Shown here one piece after another: positions 1-10,000 of a DNA stretch of 64,000 bases. This DNA comes from Macrostomum hystrix. Lineage: Eukaryota; Platyhelminthes; Macrostomidae. Each line of letters opens with the position of its first letter. Position 1 is the stretch's first letter. Location of the stretch: the NCBI GenBank assembly GCA_950097015.1, contig CATNEN010000039.1:7828501-7892500 (forward strand), read 5' to 3'. The notes beneath the pieces are model-generated. The model did no database searches, was not told where the DNA came from, and saw only the letters and a program-made list of their open reading frames with translations. A program made the translations under genes and the position numbers.

Positions 1-1570
1 CTGCTGCAAAGTCCGCACGGCAGAGGCCTCCGACACCCGGGACGATTGAACCACTGCTGACGCGGATGTTGATGACAAGGACGATGGCTGCGCGCATGGA
101 GGCGCAACCCGCGGCGGTGGTGGCAAACGTGTTAGCAATGTCATTTGTTGCTGCTGCTGATGCTGAGGAGTCCTCTGGCCGGCCCTGACGGACAGCTGCT
201 CAGGCACTTCGGCGCTCAAGACATCTTCGGGGTCGTCGGCAATCTGAGTTGTCAAATTATAGAATTATGGGTGTGATGACCGACAGAGCACAAACCCACA
301 AAACACATTACAAACCACAAAAAACAGATAACAAACCCACAAAAACACTAGAAACCCACAAAACACATCACAAACCCACAAAACATATCACGAAACCCAC
401 AAAACACACAACAAACCCACAAACACACAACAAACCCACAAACACACAACAAACCCACAAACACACAACAACCCCACAAACACACAACAAACCCACAAAC
501 ACACAACAAACCCACAAACACACAACAAACCCACAAACACACAACAAACCCACAAACACACAACAAACCCACAAACACACAACAACCCCACAACACACAA
601 CAAACCCACAAACACACAACAAACCCACAAACACACAAGAAACCCACAAACACACAACAAACCCACAAACACACAACAAACCCACAAACACACAACAAAC
701 CCACAAACACACAACAAACCCACAAACACACAACAAACCCACAAACACACAACAACCCCACAAACACACAACAAACCCACAAACACACAACAAACCCACA
801 AACACACAACAAACCCACAAACACACAACAAACCCACAAACACACAACAAACCCACAAACACACAACAAACCCACAAACACACAACAAACCCACAAACAC
901 ACAACAAACCCACAAACACACAACAACCCCACAACACACAACAAACCCACAAACACACAACAAACCCACAAACACACAACAACCCCACAACACACAACAA
1001 CCCCACAAACCCACAACAAACCCACAAACACACAACAAACCCACAACAAACCCACAACAAACCCACAAACACACAACAAACCCACATTACGATTAGAAGG
1101 AATATTCTCTAAGCAATTACCAGATCGTTAAAATCGGCAATGCTGAGATCTCCAAGCGGGCACAGTTTGACGCCGTCGTCATCATCATCATCATCAACCT
1201 CCTCTTCGACTTCGTTAACATGTTCAGCAGCCTCGGTGGAACGCATCGATGCAACAACAGCATTGACAGAGTCGGTATCCTCGGGGTCTTCATCTTCAAC
1301 GTCGTCGACGTCTTGATCTACGCTAACATTGGCTAGGCTAGACTGTTCAGGCTGACTGGCGACCACGTTAACGCTGCTGCCGCCGCCGCAGTCGACGCCA
1401 CGAAAGTTGACCCGCGTCGCTTTGTCATTATCAACAATGAGGTTGAGCGTGTCCTGTAGATAGAGTATCAGCGGCAGCCGCAGCGCCGCCCGCACAGACA
1501 GGATGCCAGCCCTGACGCGATCGATTTGGGCGCACAGAGCCTGCGCCTCGGCGGACGCTTCCTGCGGAGG
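1..1570 (-). CDS. Unrecognised acidic/Gln-rich protein, two internal exons (partial)
   Basis: Minus-strand exons 1570-1121 (450 nt) and 243-1 (open at the window edge) join in phase 0. The acceptor is TTTTCTCCGCAG before 1570, the donor CTG|GTAATT after 1121, and the second acceptor AACTCAG before 243. The first exon has a hydrophobic/helical start (key stretch RLPLILYLQDTLNLIVDN), then a Ser/Val/Asp/Glu-rich region with a run of seven Asp, ending in DLSIADFNDL. The second exon continues IADDPEDVLSAEVPEQL, then Gln- and Pro-rich low complexity. I do not recognise the family. Upstream exons (above 1570) and the 3' end (before base 1) are missing. The intron between the exons is almost entirely minisatellite. 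Exon status is inferred from matching phases and composition, not homology. Confidence 0.6.
285..1088. repeat. 19-bp minisatellite (ACAAACCCACAAACACACA type)
   Basis: About 40 head-to-tail copies of a C/A-only unit on the + strand, degenerate at the left end and nearly homogeneous from about 410. It fills the intron of the unrecognised acidic-protein gene. Long reading frames cross it on both strands only because the unit lacks stop codons. Confidence 0.95.
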
Positions 1571-1692
1571 CTGCGGAGAAAATAAAAAATTGTTTTTAAA
1601 TAACGCTTATTACCTACTGGGAGTAGTGCAGGTGAGTGTGAGCACTTCTTTAGCTCGAAAGGATAAGGAAAGATGGGCATCTATATGTACAT

Positions 1693-1830
1693 TTCAGATC
1701 TACAGGGATATTACAGATCTGGGGAGATATTACAGATCTGGGGAGATATTACAGATCTGGGGGATATTACAGATCTAAGGAGACATTACAGATCTGGTGA
1801 GACATTACAGATCTATGGAGACATTAAAGA
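1693..1830. repeat. Short tandem repeat, ~19-bp unit TTACAGATCTGGGGAGATA
   Basis: Six to seven imperfect copies, upstream (minus sense) of the acidic-protein exon and probably in its intron or 5' flank. Confidence 0.85.
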
Positions 1831-2739
1831 TTTAGAGGGTTGGTCTAGAAGTTATAAAACTATATGGCTAAACTGTAAATAGAACTCTTTATCTCTTTAA
1901 TAAAGACGCGCAAAGACAAGCCAATTTCAACAAGTCAAACAGCATGTCTCAGCAAGGCAATTACCCTGCTCAACTGCATGTGAGCTCAAAAAGCAGCTGA
2001 GAATAGCGACTTCTGGCGGTGAGCACTTTTATTAAACTCGAATAAACTATTACATAGAAACTTGATTGAAGAAAGAGAAAAAAGCAATTTTGAAAAAATT
2101 AGCCAAACCATAAATATCAGTTGACACCAAAAGCACGACTGTTGTGTATGCTACATAGCTTAACTAAAAAAAACCTGGGTATCTAATAAAAAAATCAATC
2201 CGAGCCACTGTGTTATGCTAGCAACAAGTGTTCCTTTTGGTTTAGCAAAAACAACAAATTAAAAGCTCAACCAACTAAAAGAGTACTTTAATTTATTGCT
2301 CTTTGGGCACTTGATGGAAATAGAAAAAGGCGATTTTCTGACCAACCAACGCTGGATAGTTATAAAGAATTATTTATTAAGTAGTAAATGCTTCAACGTT
2401 TCACATTCACGCTAAAACATATGTAATAAAGAAACTGAATGTCTCACATATATCCGAATGCGGCGTTGGCACTTTTTGTGGCGGTGGGCTGACGTAAAAA
2501 GCTTTCTTTATTATAAAACAAACCCATCTTTGTACTCTGAAAACTGTGTTAACCAAATAAAAGGCATCTATACTACTAGAAGTAGCTTACTTACTACAAA
2601 CACGTCTATCTGAATGAATTGAAAATTTACAGCGATGCCAAAAACTGTCCGCAGCTATTAAAAACTCAGCTTTTTCATTCATCACTCCATTACGAATGAA
2701 CAGAAGACGGGCCTTGGAACACTGTCCCTAAAAACACAA
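1831..2739. other. AT-rich spacer
   Basis: No supported coding or RNA feature. It includes the presumed 3' flank of the TDP-43 gene on the minus strand and possibly intron or 5' flank of the acidic-protein gene. Confidence 0.5.
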
Positions 2740-3000
2740 CTAATTCCAATATTGCTGCGGCACCTGCTGCGGCAGGTAATACGCAGTAGCCAGGTACTGA
2801 TTAGGCTGCTGCTGCTGCTGCTGATATGATGCCGTATTAACAGCGGCATTATCCATCAATTGCTGAGCATAAGCACTGTACTGTTGCTGATAGGCCGGAT
2901 AATATTGGGCATAATAGCTGGCACTGTAGGCCGCACTATTGGCCATTAGCTGCTGGGGCTCCGGCTGATAACTGTACTGCTGCCGCGGCTGCTGGTACCC

Positions 3001-3046
<46 letters not shown>

Positions 3047-3316
3047 AGTTGTACAGGCTTGGCAGCACTGATAATCACCGACACACCGTCGATATCGATA
3101 CTACGGCCAATCAGGCGACTCGCTGACTCGGCGTCCTCAAGGGTGACAAAGGCGAAGGGTCGCACAGACTTGTTTGACACGTAGACATTGGTGGCAATCA
3201 GGCCAAGCTGTTTGGCGAAGTAATCGCTCAGCGCTTCGTCTGTCAAGGTGTCCGGAATGCCGCCCAGGTAGATTCTACGCGGCAGGTGAGATTGAGCGGC
3301 TAGCTGGTGCGGCTGA

Positions 3317-3364
<48 letters not shown>

Positions 3365-5100
3365 GGCTGCTTACTGTTTGGGATCTTCAGCTCGCAACGG
3401 CGACCGCCCATCTGGATAAAAATAAGGCAAAAAACGAATTAGATGACGAAGCATTTACCAACAATGTTAACAGTAGAATAACCAAGCCATTTGCCGCCGA
3501 ATTCTAACAGCCTTGGGTGGTGACTCATTGGTTGACAGACTAGGCGATGGTGTACTGTGGTTGAGCTGCGCCCAATATTTAAGCTTGATCGGTGAAATAG
3601 GAGAAATTCGCGCCAGGGTGTCCATAGCGGCCTAGTTCCACCTGTTGTAGCCCTTGAAGGTCCGTCTAGATAATGATAGGTCACCACCGAAGACAGAGAT
3701 GACGCAGGCACATTCGGTTGACATTCTGAAAACTTTTAAAGGCCTGGCAAGGCCGCCCTGAGGCGCAGTGCTAATTAGTGTCTAGGGGTGTATGAAAACA
3801 CTAGCGCTTAAAGGAAAAATCTCACTTTCGGTCAGAACTATTGAATATCTCGACGGTCTAAAGAGCTGGCGACTTAATTGATGTTTCAGAAGATGCGCAA
3901 CAAAAAGTTGGCCCGTGTGCTTGCGTTGTTCCGTTCGGGTGCAGAAGGAAAATTGTCAGGGTGGGAACTACCAATGGGGGGATTTCCTTGGTTGTTCTAC
4001 TGTTAAGTGTTTAATTTACCCATAAGCTGCGCACAAGATAAAGAAAAAATTAATAAATTTTTGCTATAAACACCTCATAGAAGCGGGACTCCAGCGCCAG
4101 GTTCTGACTGTCGATGTCGCTGAACCGCACGAAGCCGAATCCCCGGCTGGCCCCGCTAGTGGGATCCCGCTTCACCTGGGCCATGGCCAGGCAATTTGGC
4201 CTGATGGTCGACTCAAAGTAGTCGCGCAAATCCTGCTCCTGATAGTGAAACGGCAGGCCCAGAACAATGAGATCGATGCAGCCGTTTGCGCCGTCTTCGG
4301 CTTCCTCGCCATTGCCATTGCCGAACTCGTCGCCATGACTCTCGCCGTTGTCTTCAACGTCATCATCGCCCCTATCGTCCACGTCGCCTTGGCCATTGAT
4401 TTTAACTTTATTTGTCTCCCCAGTCTCCGGGCAATGCTCCACGCTGCCGCCTTCATTGCCGCGATTGCCATCATCGCTGGAGCATTTGCGCCGCTTTCCA
4501 GGACCGCCAGTTGCCGCAGCGAAGTCATCGCTAACTTCATCATCCGGATCGCGGTCCCTAGTGTACAGGATGAGATTATGTGAATATCTATTTATGAAAC
4601 AGGATAAAGATTATCCGGGGTAAAGAGATCAATATGGGGAAATAAGGGGAGATCAGAATGGGGAAATAAGGGGAGATCAAAATGGGGAAAAGGATGATCA
4701 ACACGGAAAAAAAGGATATCAATCTGGGGAAATAAGGGGTGATAAATATTTGGAACTAATGGGTGATCAATATGGGGAAACAGAAAACACAGCCTGTTTT
4801 ACACAGGTTTTACACTTACTTATCCTTCCTGTTGCTGTGCACGCAAAAGTACACGGCTTCGGACCAGCGCGTCAATTCATCCGGGAGACTCAGCGCACCA
4901 TCGTCAGCCAGAGGCACTGGGCGCAGGACGCCGCTCTGAGGACAACGATAGCGCAGTCCGACAGCGCCGGGAAACTTGGCCGCCAGGCTGCTTAACGACA
5001 GCCGGGTGGCACAGTTGGAGTCAGGTTCGAGTTGCACTTGAGCACTGGACTCGAAATCTTTGTCAGTTTCGGCAGAGAATATAGTCAAGCAGTCGGCCAT
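2740..5100 (-). CDS. TARDBP: TDP-43 (TARDBP/TBPH) homologue, complete, 3 exons, 478 aa
   Basis: Exons 5100-4820, 4557-4074 and 3411-2740 join in frame (281+484+672 nt). Product: DNA/RNA-binding hnRNP-like regulator of splicing and mRNA stability, mainly nuclear. Residues 1-93 match the TDP-43 N-terminal oligomerisation domain (key block AAKFPGAVGLRYRCP; W and VYF near its end). A basic KRRK at ~115-118 is a candidate NLS, followed by an Asp/Gly-rich stretch. RRM1 ~189-262 has RNP2 DLIVLGLPF and RNP1 RGFGFVRF, and runs across the exon junction into CELKIPNSKQ. RRM2 ~300-375 has RNP2 RIYLGG and RNP1 PFAFVTL. The C-terminal tail is Gln/Tyr/Ala-rich rather than Gly/Asn-rich. Odd features: polyQ runs in the RRM1-RRM2 linker and after RRM2. 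The start is the ATG 11 nt after a splice-acceptor-like TTGTTACAG. Family assignment is secure; the tail is divergent. Confidence 0.93.
3650..3960 (-). repeat. Dispersed non-coding repeat R1, copy 1
   Basis: In TDP-43 intron 2. Its reverse complement matches 34090-34385 at roughly 80-85% by eye over several blocks (for example GGCCAACTTTTTG, CCGTCGAGATATTCA). No coding capacity or terminal repeats recognised. Confidence 0.75.
4618..4790. repeat. Degenerate tandem repeat in TDP-43 intron 1
   Basis: Five to six imperfect copies of a ~30-bp unit built on GGGGAAATAAGGGGAGATCA, between exons 1 and 2 of the TDP-43 gene. Confidence 0.8.
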
Positions 5101-5118
5101 TTCGTGCACTGCTGTAAC
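5101..5118 (-). promoter_or_regulatory. 3' splice acceptor 11 nt before the TDP-43 start codon
   Basis: Minus strand reads TTGATTGTTACAG then 11 nt then ATG. Either a spliced-leader trans-splice site or the end of a 5'UTR intron; no upstream exon was identified. Confidence 0.45.
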
Positions 5119-5329
5119 AATCAAAGTGATTAAATCTGCAGTAGGACCAATTTAATCCGGCGGCACTGAATAATTCTGCAGTTTATAATTTTTTACACGA
5201 TAACTACAAGCAATAAGTCAATTCAGATAAGAAAAAGAAATTGAATTCCAAGATCAGTAAAAACGATTGCGACCTGTTTATTGATAGAAAAATTAGTGTG
5301 TTTAAGCCTAAAATAGCATTATATAACTA

Positions 5330-6259
5330 CTACGGGTGTGTCATAAGTAATGTCACTGTGGTTGTTGTGCGGGAACCCAAAGCAATAATCATCCAAATAT
5401 ATAATATTCTGAAAGTACATTTATTGAGAAGTTGCCACCACACCTGAGCAGCAATTTTAATGTCTATGGCCAAAACTGTCGCAAAAATTTGTTAATCATA
5501 TTTAGCAAGCGCAACGCGATGAAATCTTCTTTTTGCAACGAGCAAAACTCAACATGAATCACGACAAGACGCACATCCAGTTCTACGCTTTCATTCGCTT
5601 CAAGCTTGGAAAATCTGCACTTGAAGTAGAGGAGGATCTCCGGAACACACTGCCAGACAACTGCCCAACTCGCAGGACAATTTACAGGTGGTTTCAGAAC
5701 TTAACTGATCCTGGGTTCGAATTGGGAGATGCCGCCAGATCTGGACGACCATGTTCAACCAGGACAATAGAGAACATCGAAGTCATCAGCGACCTGGTCA
5801 AGGAAGACCCGCGGCAGTCTGTCAGGGAGCTAGCGGACTGCTTGGAGATTGATTTCAAGACAGTCCATCGCATCTTGACAGAGGATCTCCATCTCCGAAA
5901 CGTCTGCTCGGTCTGGGTGCCCCATCTGGATTTTCTGGCTGGACGGCGAGTAAATCTGCTCTGGCAGAGTCCCTACAGCCCAGACTTCAACTTGTGCGAC
6001 AGGTTTCTCTTTAAATGGCTGAAGGCAGACTTTTCCCAGAGAAGTTTCGCAAACCATGATGAGGTCAAAGAAGCCGCGTTGCACTGGTTCCGACAGCTGG
6101 AGGAAAAACATCTGCAGGCTGAGGTAGAGAAGCTGTACGAGCACTGCCAGAGGGTGATATTGGGGGACACTATGTTGTTGATTGATACAGTTTCGTTCAT
6201 CTGCGGCTGTTAGTTGGTCTGTTTTACCCTCAGTGACATTACTTATGACACACCCGAAG
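5330..6259 (+). mobile_element. mariner-type element, internally deleted, with intact TIRs
   Basis: Terminal inverted repeats of about 31 bp (CTACGGGTGTGTCATAAGTA at the left, reverse complement at the right with one mismatch near the tip) are flanked by TA duplications at 5328-5329 and 6260-6261. Contains the truncated transposase at 5533-6213. About 930 bp, against ~1.3 kb for a full mariner. Confidence 0.92.
5533..6213 (+). pseudogene. mariner transposase with catalytic core deleted
   Basis: The open frame of 226 codons keeps the N-terminal paired-like HTH region (HTH_48 type: FIRFKLGKSALEVEEDL, RTIYRWFQ) and the second helix region up to CSVWVPHLDFLAGRRVN. It then jumps to the C-terminal SPYSPDFNLCDRFLF block that carries the third catalytic Asp of D,D34D transposases. 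The first two catalytic Asp blocks (normally TGDETW and HDNA) are absent, so the protein could bind TIRs but not cut DNA. No frameshift is seen in the remainder. Likely start at the ATG of MNHDKTHIQF, a few codons inside the frame. Confidence 0.88.
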
Positions 6260-6261
6260 TA

Positions 6262-6837
6262 TTTAGGATTTTATTACCATTTAGAATGACACATAATGAA
6301 GCCCTATTGGCTAGTAAGGTAGAAAAGCAGTACATTAAACAATAAAAAACTATTTTGAGCAGTCCACTAACTTTAGATGAGTTTCTTATTAACACAGGCT
6401 GCAAAGGTAAGCTATGATTTGATTGCAGCCACTCTCTGAACAGAACAATATTTTTATCTAACAAAATGCGCACACACACAAACAGAAATCATGCAATGGC
6501 AGATAGTTGTTTATTAAAATAATTTGTGAAAGAGTGTTCTAGCACGGAATGCTAAAAGCTTGATGAAAAAAAACTCAATTAAAAACTGTCGCAGGATATG
6601 GCCCGCAGCATTCATGGAAAAAGTGGTAAAAAATCTTCAAGAGAAAGAATTGAATTATGATTATTCTTAGCGTGAATTTCAGAGTTGGAGGGGAGTGGAA
6701 TAGCTAGTCTAATATACTAATTTTACTCAATCAATTGTTTTCAATGGTATATAAAAATGTGCTGATTGTAAATTGAAACCATTATTTTATTTAACAAAAA
6801 CGCCAAATCATCGTAAGCAGCAAAAAAAACCAATGAA
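6262..6837. other. AT-rich spacer
   Basis: Between the mariner relic and the 36-bp repeat; no supported gene. Confidence 0.5.
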
Positions 6838-7092
6838 ATCTATTTATATAGTATCAATCGAACTATAGTAAAGTACTATTTATATAGTATCAATCGAACT
6901 ATAGTAAAGTACTATTTATATAGTATCAATCGAACTATAGTAAAGTACTATTTATATAGTATCAATCGAACTATAGTAAAGTACTATTTATATAGTATCA
7001 ATCGAACTATAGTAAAGTACTATTTATATAGTATCAATCGAACTATAGTAAAGTACTATTTATATAGTATCAATCGAACTATAGTAAAGTAC
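6838..7092. repeat. 36-bp tandem repeat, 7 identical copies, in the PANK 3' flank
   Basis: Seven copies of a unit containing TATATAGTATCAATCGAACT with no visible variation between copies. It begins 3 nt past the pantothenate kinase stop codon (7098-7096, minus), so the 3'UTR is made of repeat. The unit includes near-palindromic ACTATTTATATAGT. Confidence 0.95.
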
Positions 7093-7095
7093 GAG

Positions 7096-10000
7096 TTAGG
7101 CCGACTTGCTAGAGTGCAGGTCGTCAACATTCTCGCCATCTGTGTTCATAGAGTTAAACGCATTGCTGATGCTATCCGGATCCACCAGTTCCATGAGTGA
7201 GCCCAGAGCACCCAGGTAGCCCTGCGAATATTATAAAGTGAGGGTTGAATAAGCTTGAATAAAATGAGCTTTGAATAAAATGAGCTTTGAATAAAATGAG
7301 GGTCTGTGCGATTGCCGGGTCTAGGGGAGCATTGTCAATAGCCTGAGGATATGGGATGCATTGGGGATAAACTGAGGAATGAGGATCTGTGTGAGCACTG
7401 GGGATAACCTGAGGATCTGGATGAGCACTTGGGATAACCTGAGGATCTGGGTGAGCACTTGGGATAACCTGAGGATCTGGGTGAGTACTGGGTATAAACT
7501 GAGGATTGAGGATCTGTGTGAGCACTGGGGATAACCTGAGGATCTGGGTGAGCACTTGGGATAACCTGAGGATCTGGGTGAGCACTTGGGATAACCTGAG
7601 GATCTGTGTGAGCACTGGGGATAACCTGAGGATCTGGGTGAGCACTTGGGATAACCTGAGGATCTGGGTGAGCACTTGGGATAACCTGAGGATCTGGGTG
7701 AGCACTGGGGATAACCTGAGGATCTGTGTGAGCACTGGGGATAACCTGAGGATCTGGGTGAGCACTGGGGATAACCTGAGGATCTGGGTGAGCACTTGGG
7801 ATAACCTGAGGATCTGTGTGAGCACTGGGAATAACCTGAGGATCTGGGCGAGCACTTGGGATAACCTGAGGATCTGGGTGAGCATTTGGGATAACCTGGG
7901 GATCTGGGTGAGCACTGGGGATAACCTGAGGATCTGGGTGAGCACTTGGGATAACCTGAGGATCTGGGTGAGTACTGGGTATAAACTGAGGATCTGTGTG
8001 AGCACTTGGGATAACCTGAGGATCTGTGTGAGCACTGGGGATAACCTGAGGATCTGGGTGAGCACTTGGGATAACCTGAGGATCTGGGTGAGCACTGGGG
8101 ATAACCTTAGGATCTGGGTGAGCACTTGGGATAACCTGAGGATCTGTGTGAGCACTTGGGATAACCTGAGGATCTGGGTGAGTACTGGGTATAAACTGAG
8201 GATTGAGGATCTGGGTGAGCACTTGGGATAACCTGAGGATCTGGGTGAGTACTGGGTATAAACTGAGGATTGAGGATCTGTGTGAGCACTGGGGATAACC
8301 TGAGGATCTGGGTGAGCATTTGGGATAACCTGAGGATCTGGGTGAGCATTTGGGATAACCTGAGGATCTGGGTGAGCACTTGGGATAACCTGGGGATCTG
8401 GGTGAGCACTTGGGATAACCTGGGGATCTGGGTGAGCACTTGGGATAACCTGAGGATCTGGGTGAGCACTTGGGATAACCTGGGGATCTGGGTGAGCACT
8501 TGGGATAACCTGGGGATCTGGGTGAGCATTTGGGATAACCTGAGGATCTGGGTGAGCATTTGGGATAACCTGAGGATCTGGATGAGCATTTGGGATAACC
8601 TTAAGATCTGGGTGAGCATTGGGGATAAACTAAGGATCTGGATGACCATTGGGGATAACCTGGGATCTGGACGAGCAATTGGATAACTTGGGATCAGGTT
8701 AGAGCAATATGAATAACCAGAGGATCTTAGAAGGCGGCGATTCCATCACGCGGGCAGCAAAGCAGACTTACCTCGTGCTGCACAAACAATGCTTTAATTG
8801 TGCTTCGTGACCAATAGTCCATGGCGTGCGCCAGCAGTCGCACGGACAATTCGTTGCAGCGCAAAAAGTTGCCCGTGAAAATAACACGATCGATGCCCTG
8901 TATCAAATGAAATTATGAACAGTAAAATTCCAGTCCGGGTTTAATGATTAAATACCTGGGCTAGTTAGGGTGTCACCTGAGTGGAGGCGCACATCCTTGC
9001 AATGGACCCAATATTATTAGTCAGCATAACTAGCGTGGCCCTGGCCAGATCCTCCGGCTTAGCATCGGCACGTTTGTCCGGCGACATCATGTGACCAAAG
9101 CTGCTCGCCACGAGGTCGCCGCGCAATCCGAATAACTCGTAATCCCCGCCGTAGATGTCCATGACTAGCTTGTCAACCTGCGAATCCAGTGTCACGGATT
9201 TGCATCTTGATGTAAGTAATTTTGCGTGTTGCGTTAAATATATATATTTGTTTTATATGACGACGAGTTCTACTAAAATATAAAAGGCCCGGTTACTCCT
9301 AGACCAAATCCCGTATCAATTAGGAAATTCAGATAATTGATGGCCAATTACCAGTTATACGATGGAGAAGAAAACACGGGTGAAAAGTTTAATTTAGCTA
9401 CCGGAAGCTTGTAGCTTGAGTTTAGACTACTGGCTGAGAGGCTAGGTCGGGAGTTCGAATCCCAGGCTATAAAGTTTATTGACGATTGCGTCAGTTTAAA
9501 AAAGATGTCAAATGCTTAGTTAGTGAAGCGCTGCGAAATAGCGCTACACTTGGGTGTTATTTTTTATCAATCCTAACAAGCCTAAGAATAGCTTTTACAA
9601 CCAGAAATTTAACACAAATAATTGATTACATCTACCACAACCTGACAGCACAGCCACAGATATTGCGCGCCGCATCTGATCTGAAGGCTGAGTACGGCTG
9701 TTCAGTCCATGGACTGGGGGGACGCAAAAACAACCCTTAATTAGCCGAAAATATGCCGGTACCCATTTAACAACTGGGTGAACTGAACTGAATCAATGCA
9801 TAGTTGAGTGTCTCGCTAAAGGATGCAGACTGTTTCAGTGGAGTCAGGATTCGAACCCCCGACCTTTAAGTCATACGTCTCTAACCATAGATCTAACAAC
9901 TAGGCTACAATATCCTATTGTACAACGCACTATGACATCAATGTACTTTAGACCTGTCCTTTGAATTTCACCTTATTACTGTCGCCCCGTTCAGCCAGGG

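Noticed and set aside
249-1112. 287-codon + frame and three long - frames across the 19-bp repeat
   Set aside because: Stop-free repeat units give open frames in many phases; the region is an intron between two in-frame exons.
7172-8686. Long frames (up to 327 codons) on both strands in the 30-bp array
   Set aside because: Tandem-repeat artefacts; the array lies between PANK exons 4 and 5.
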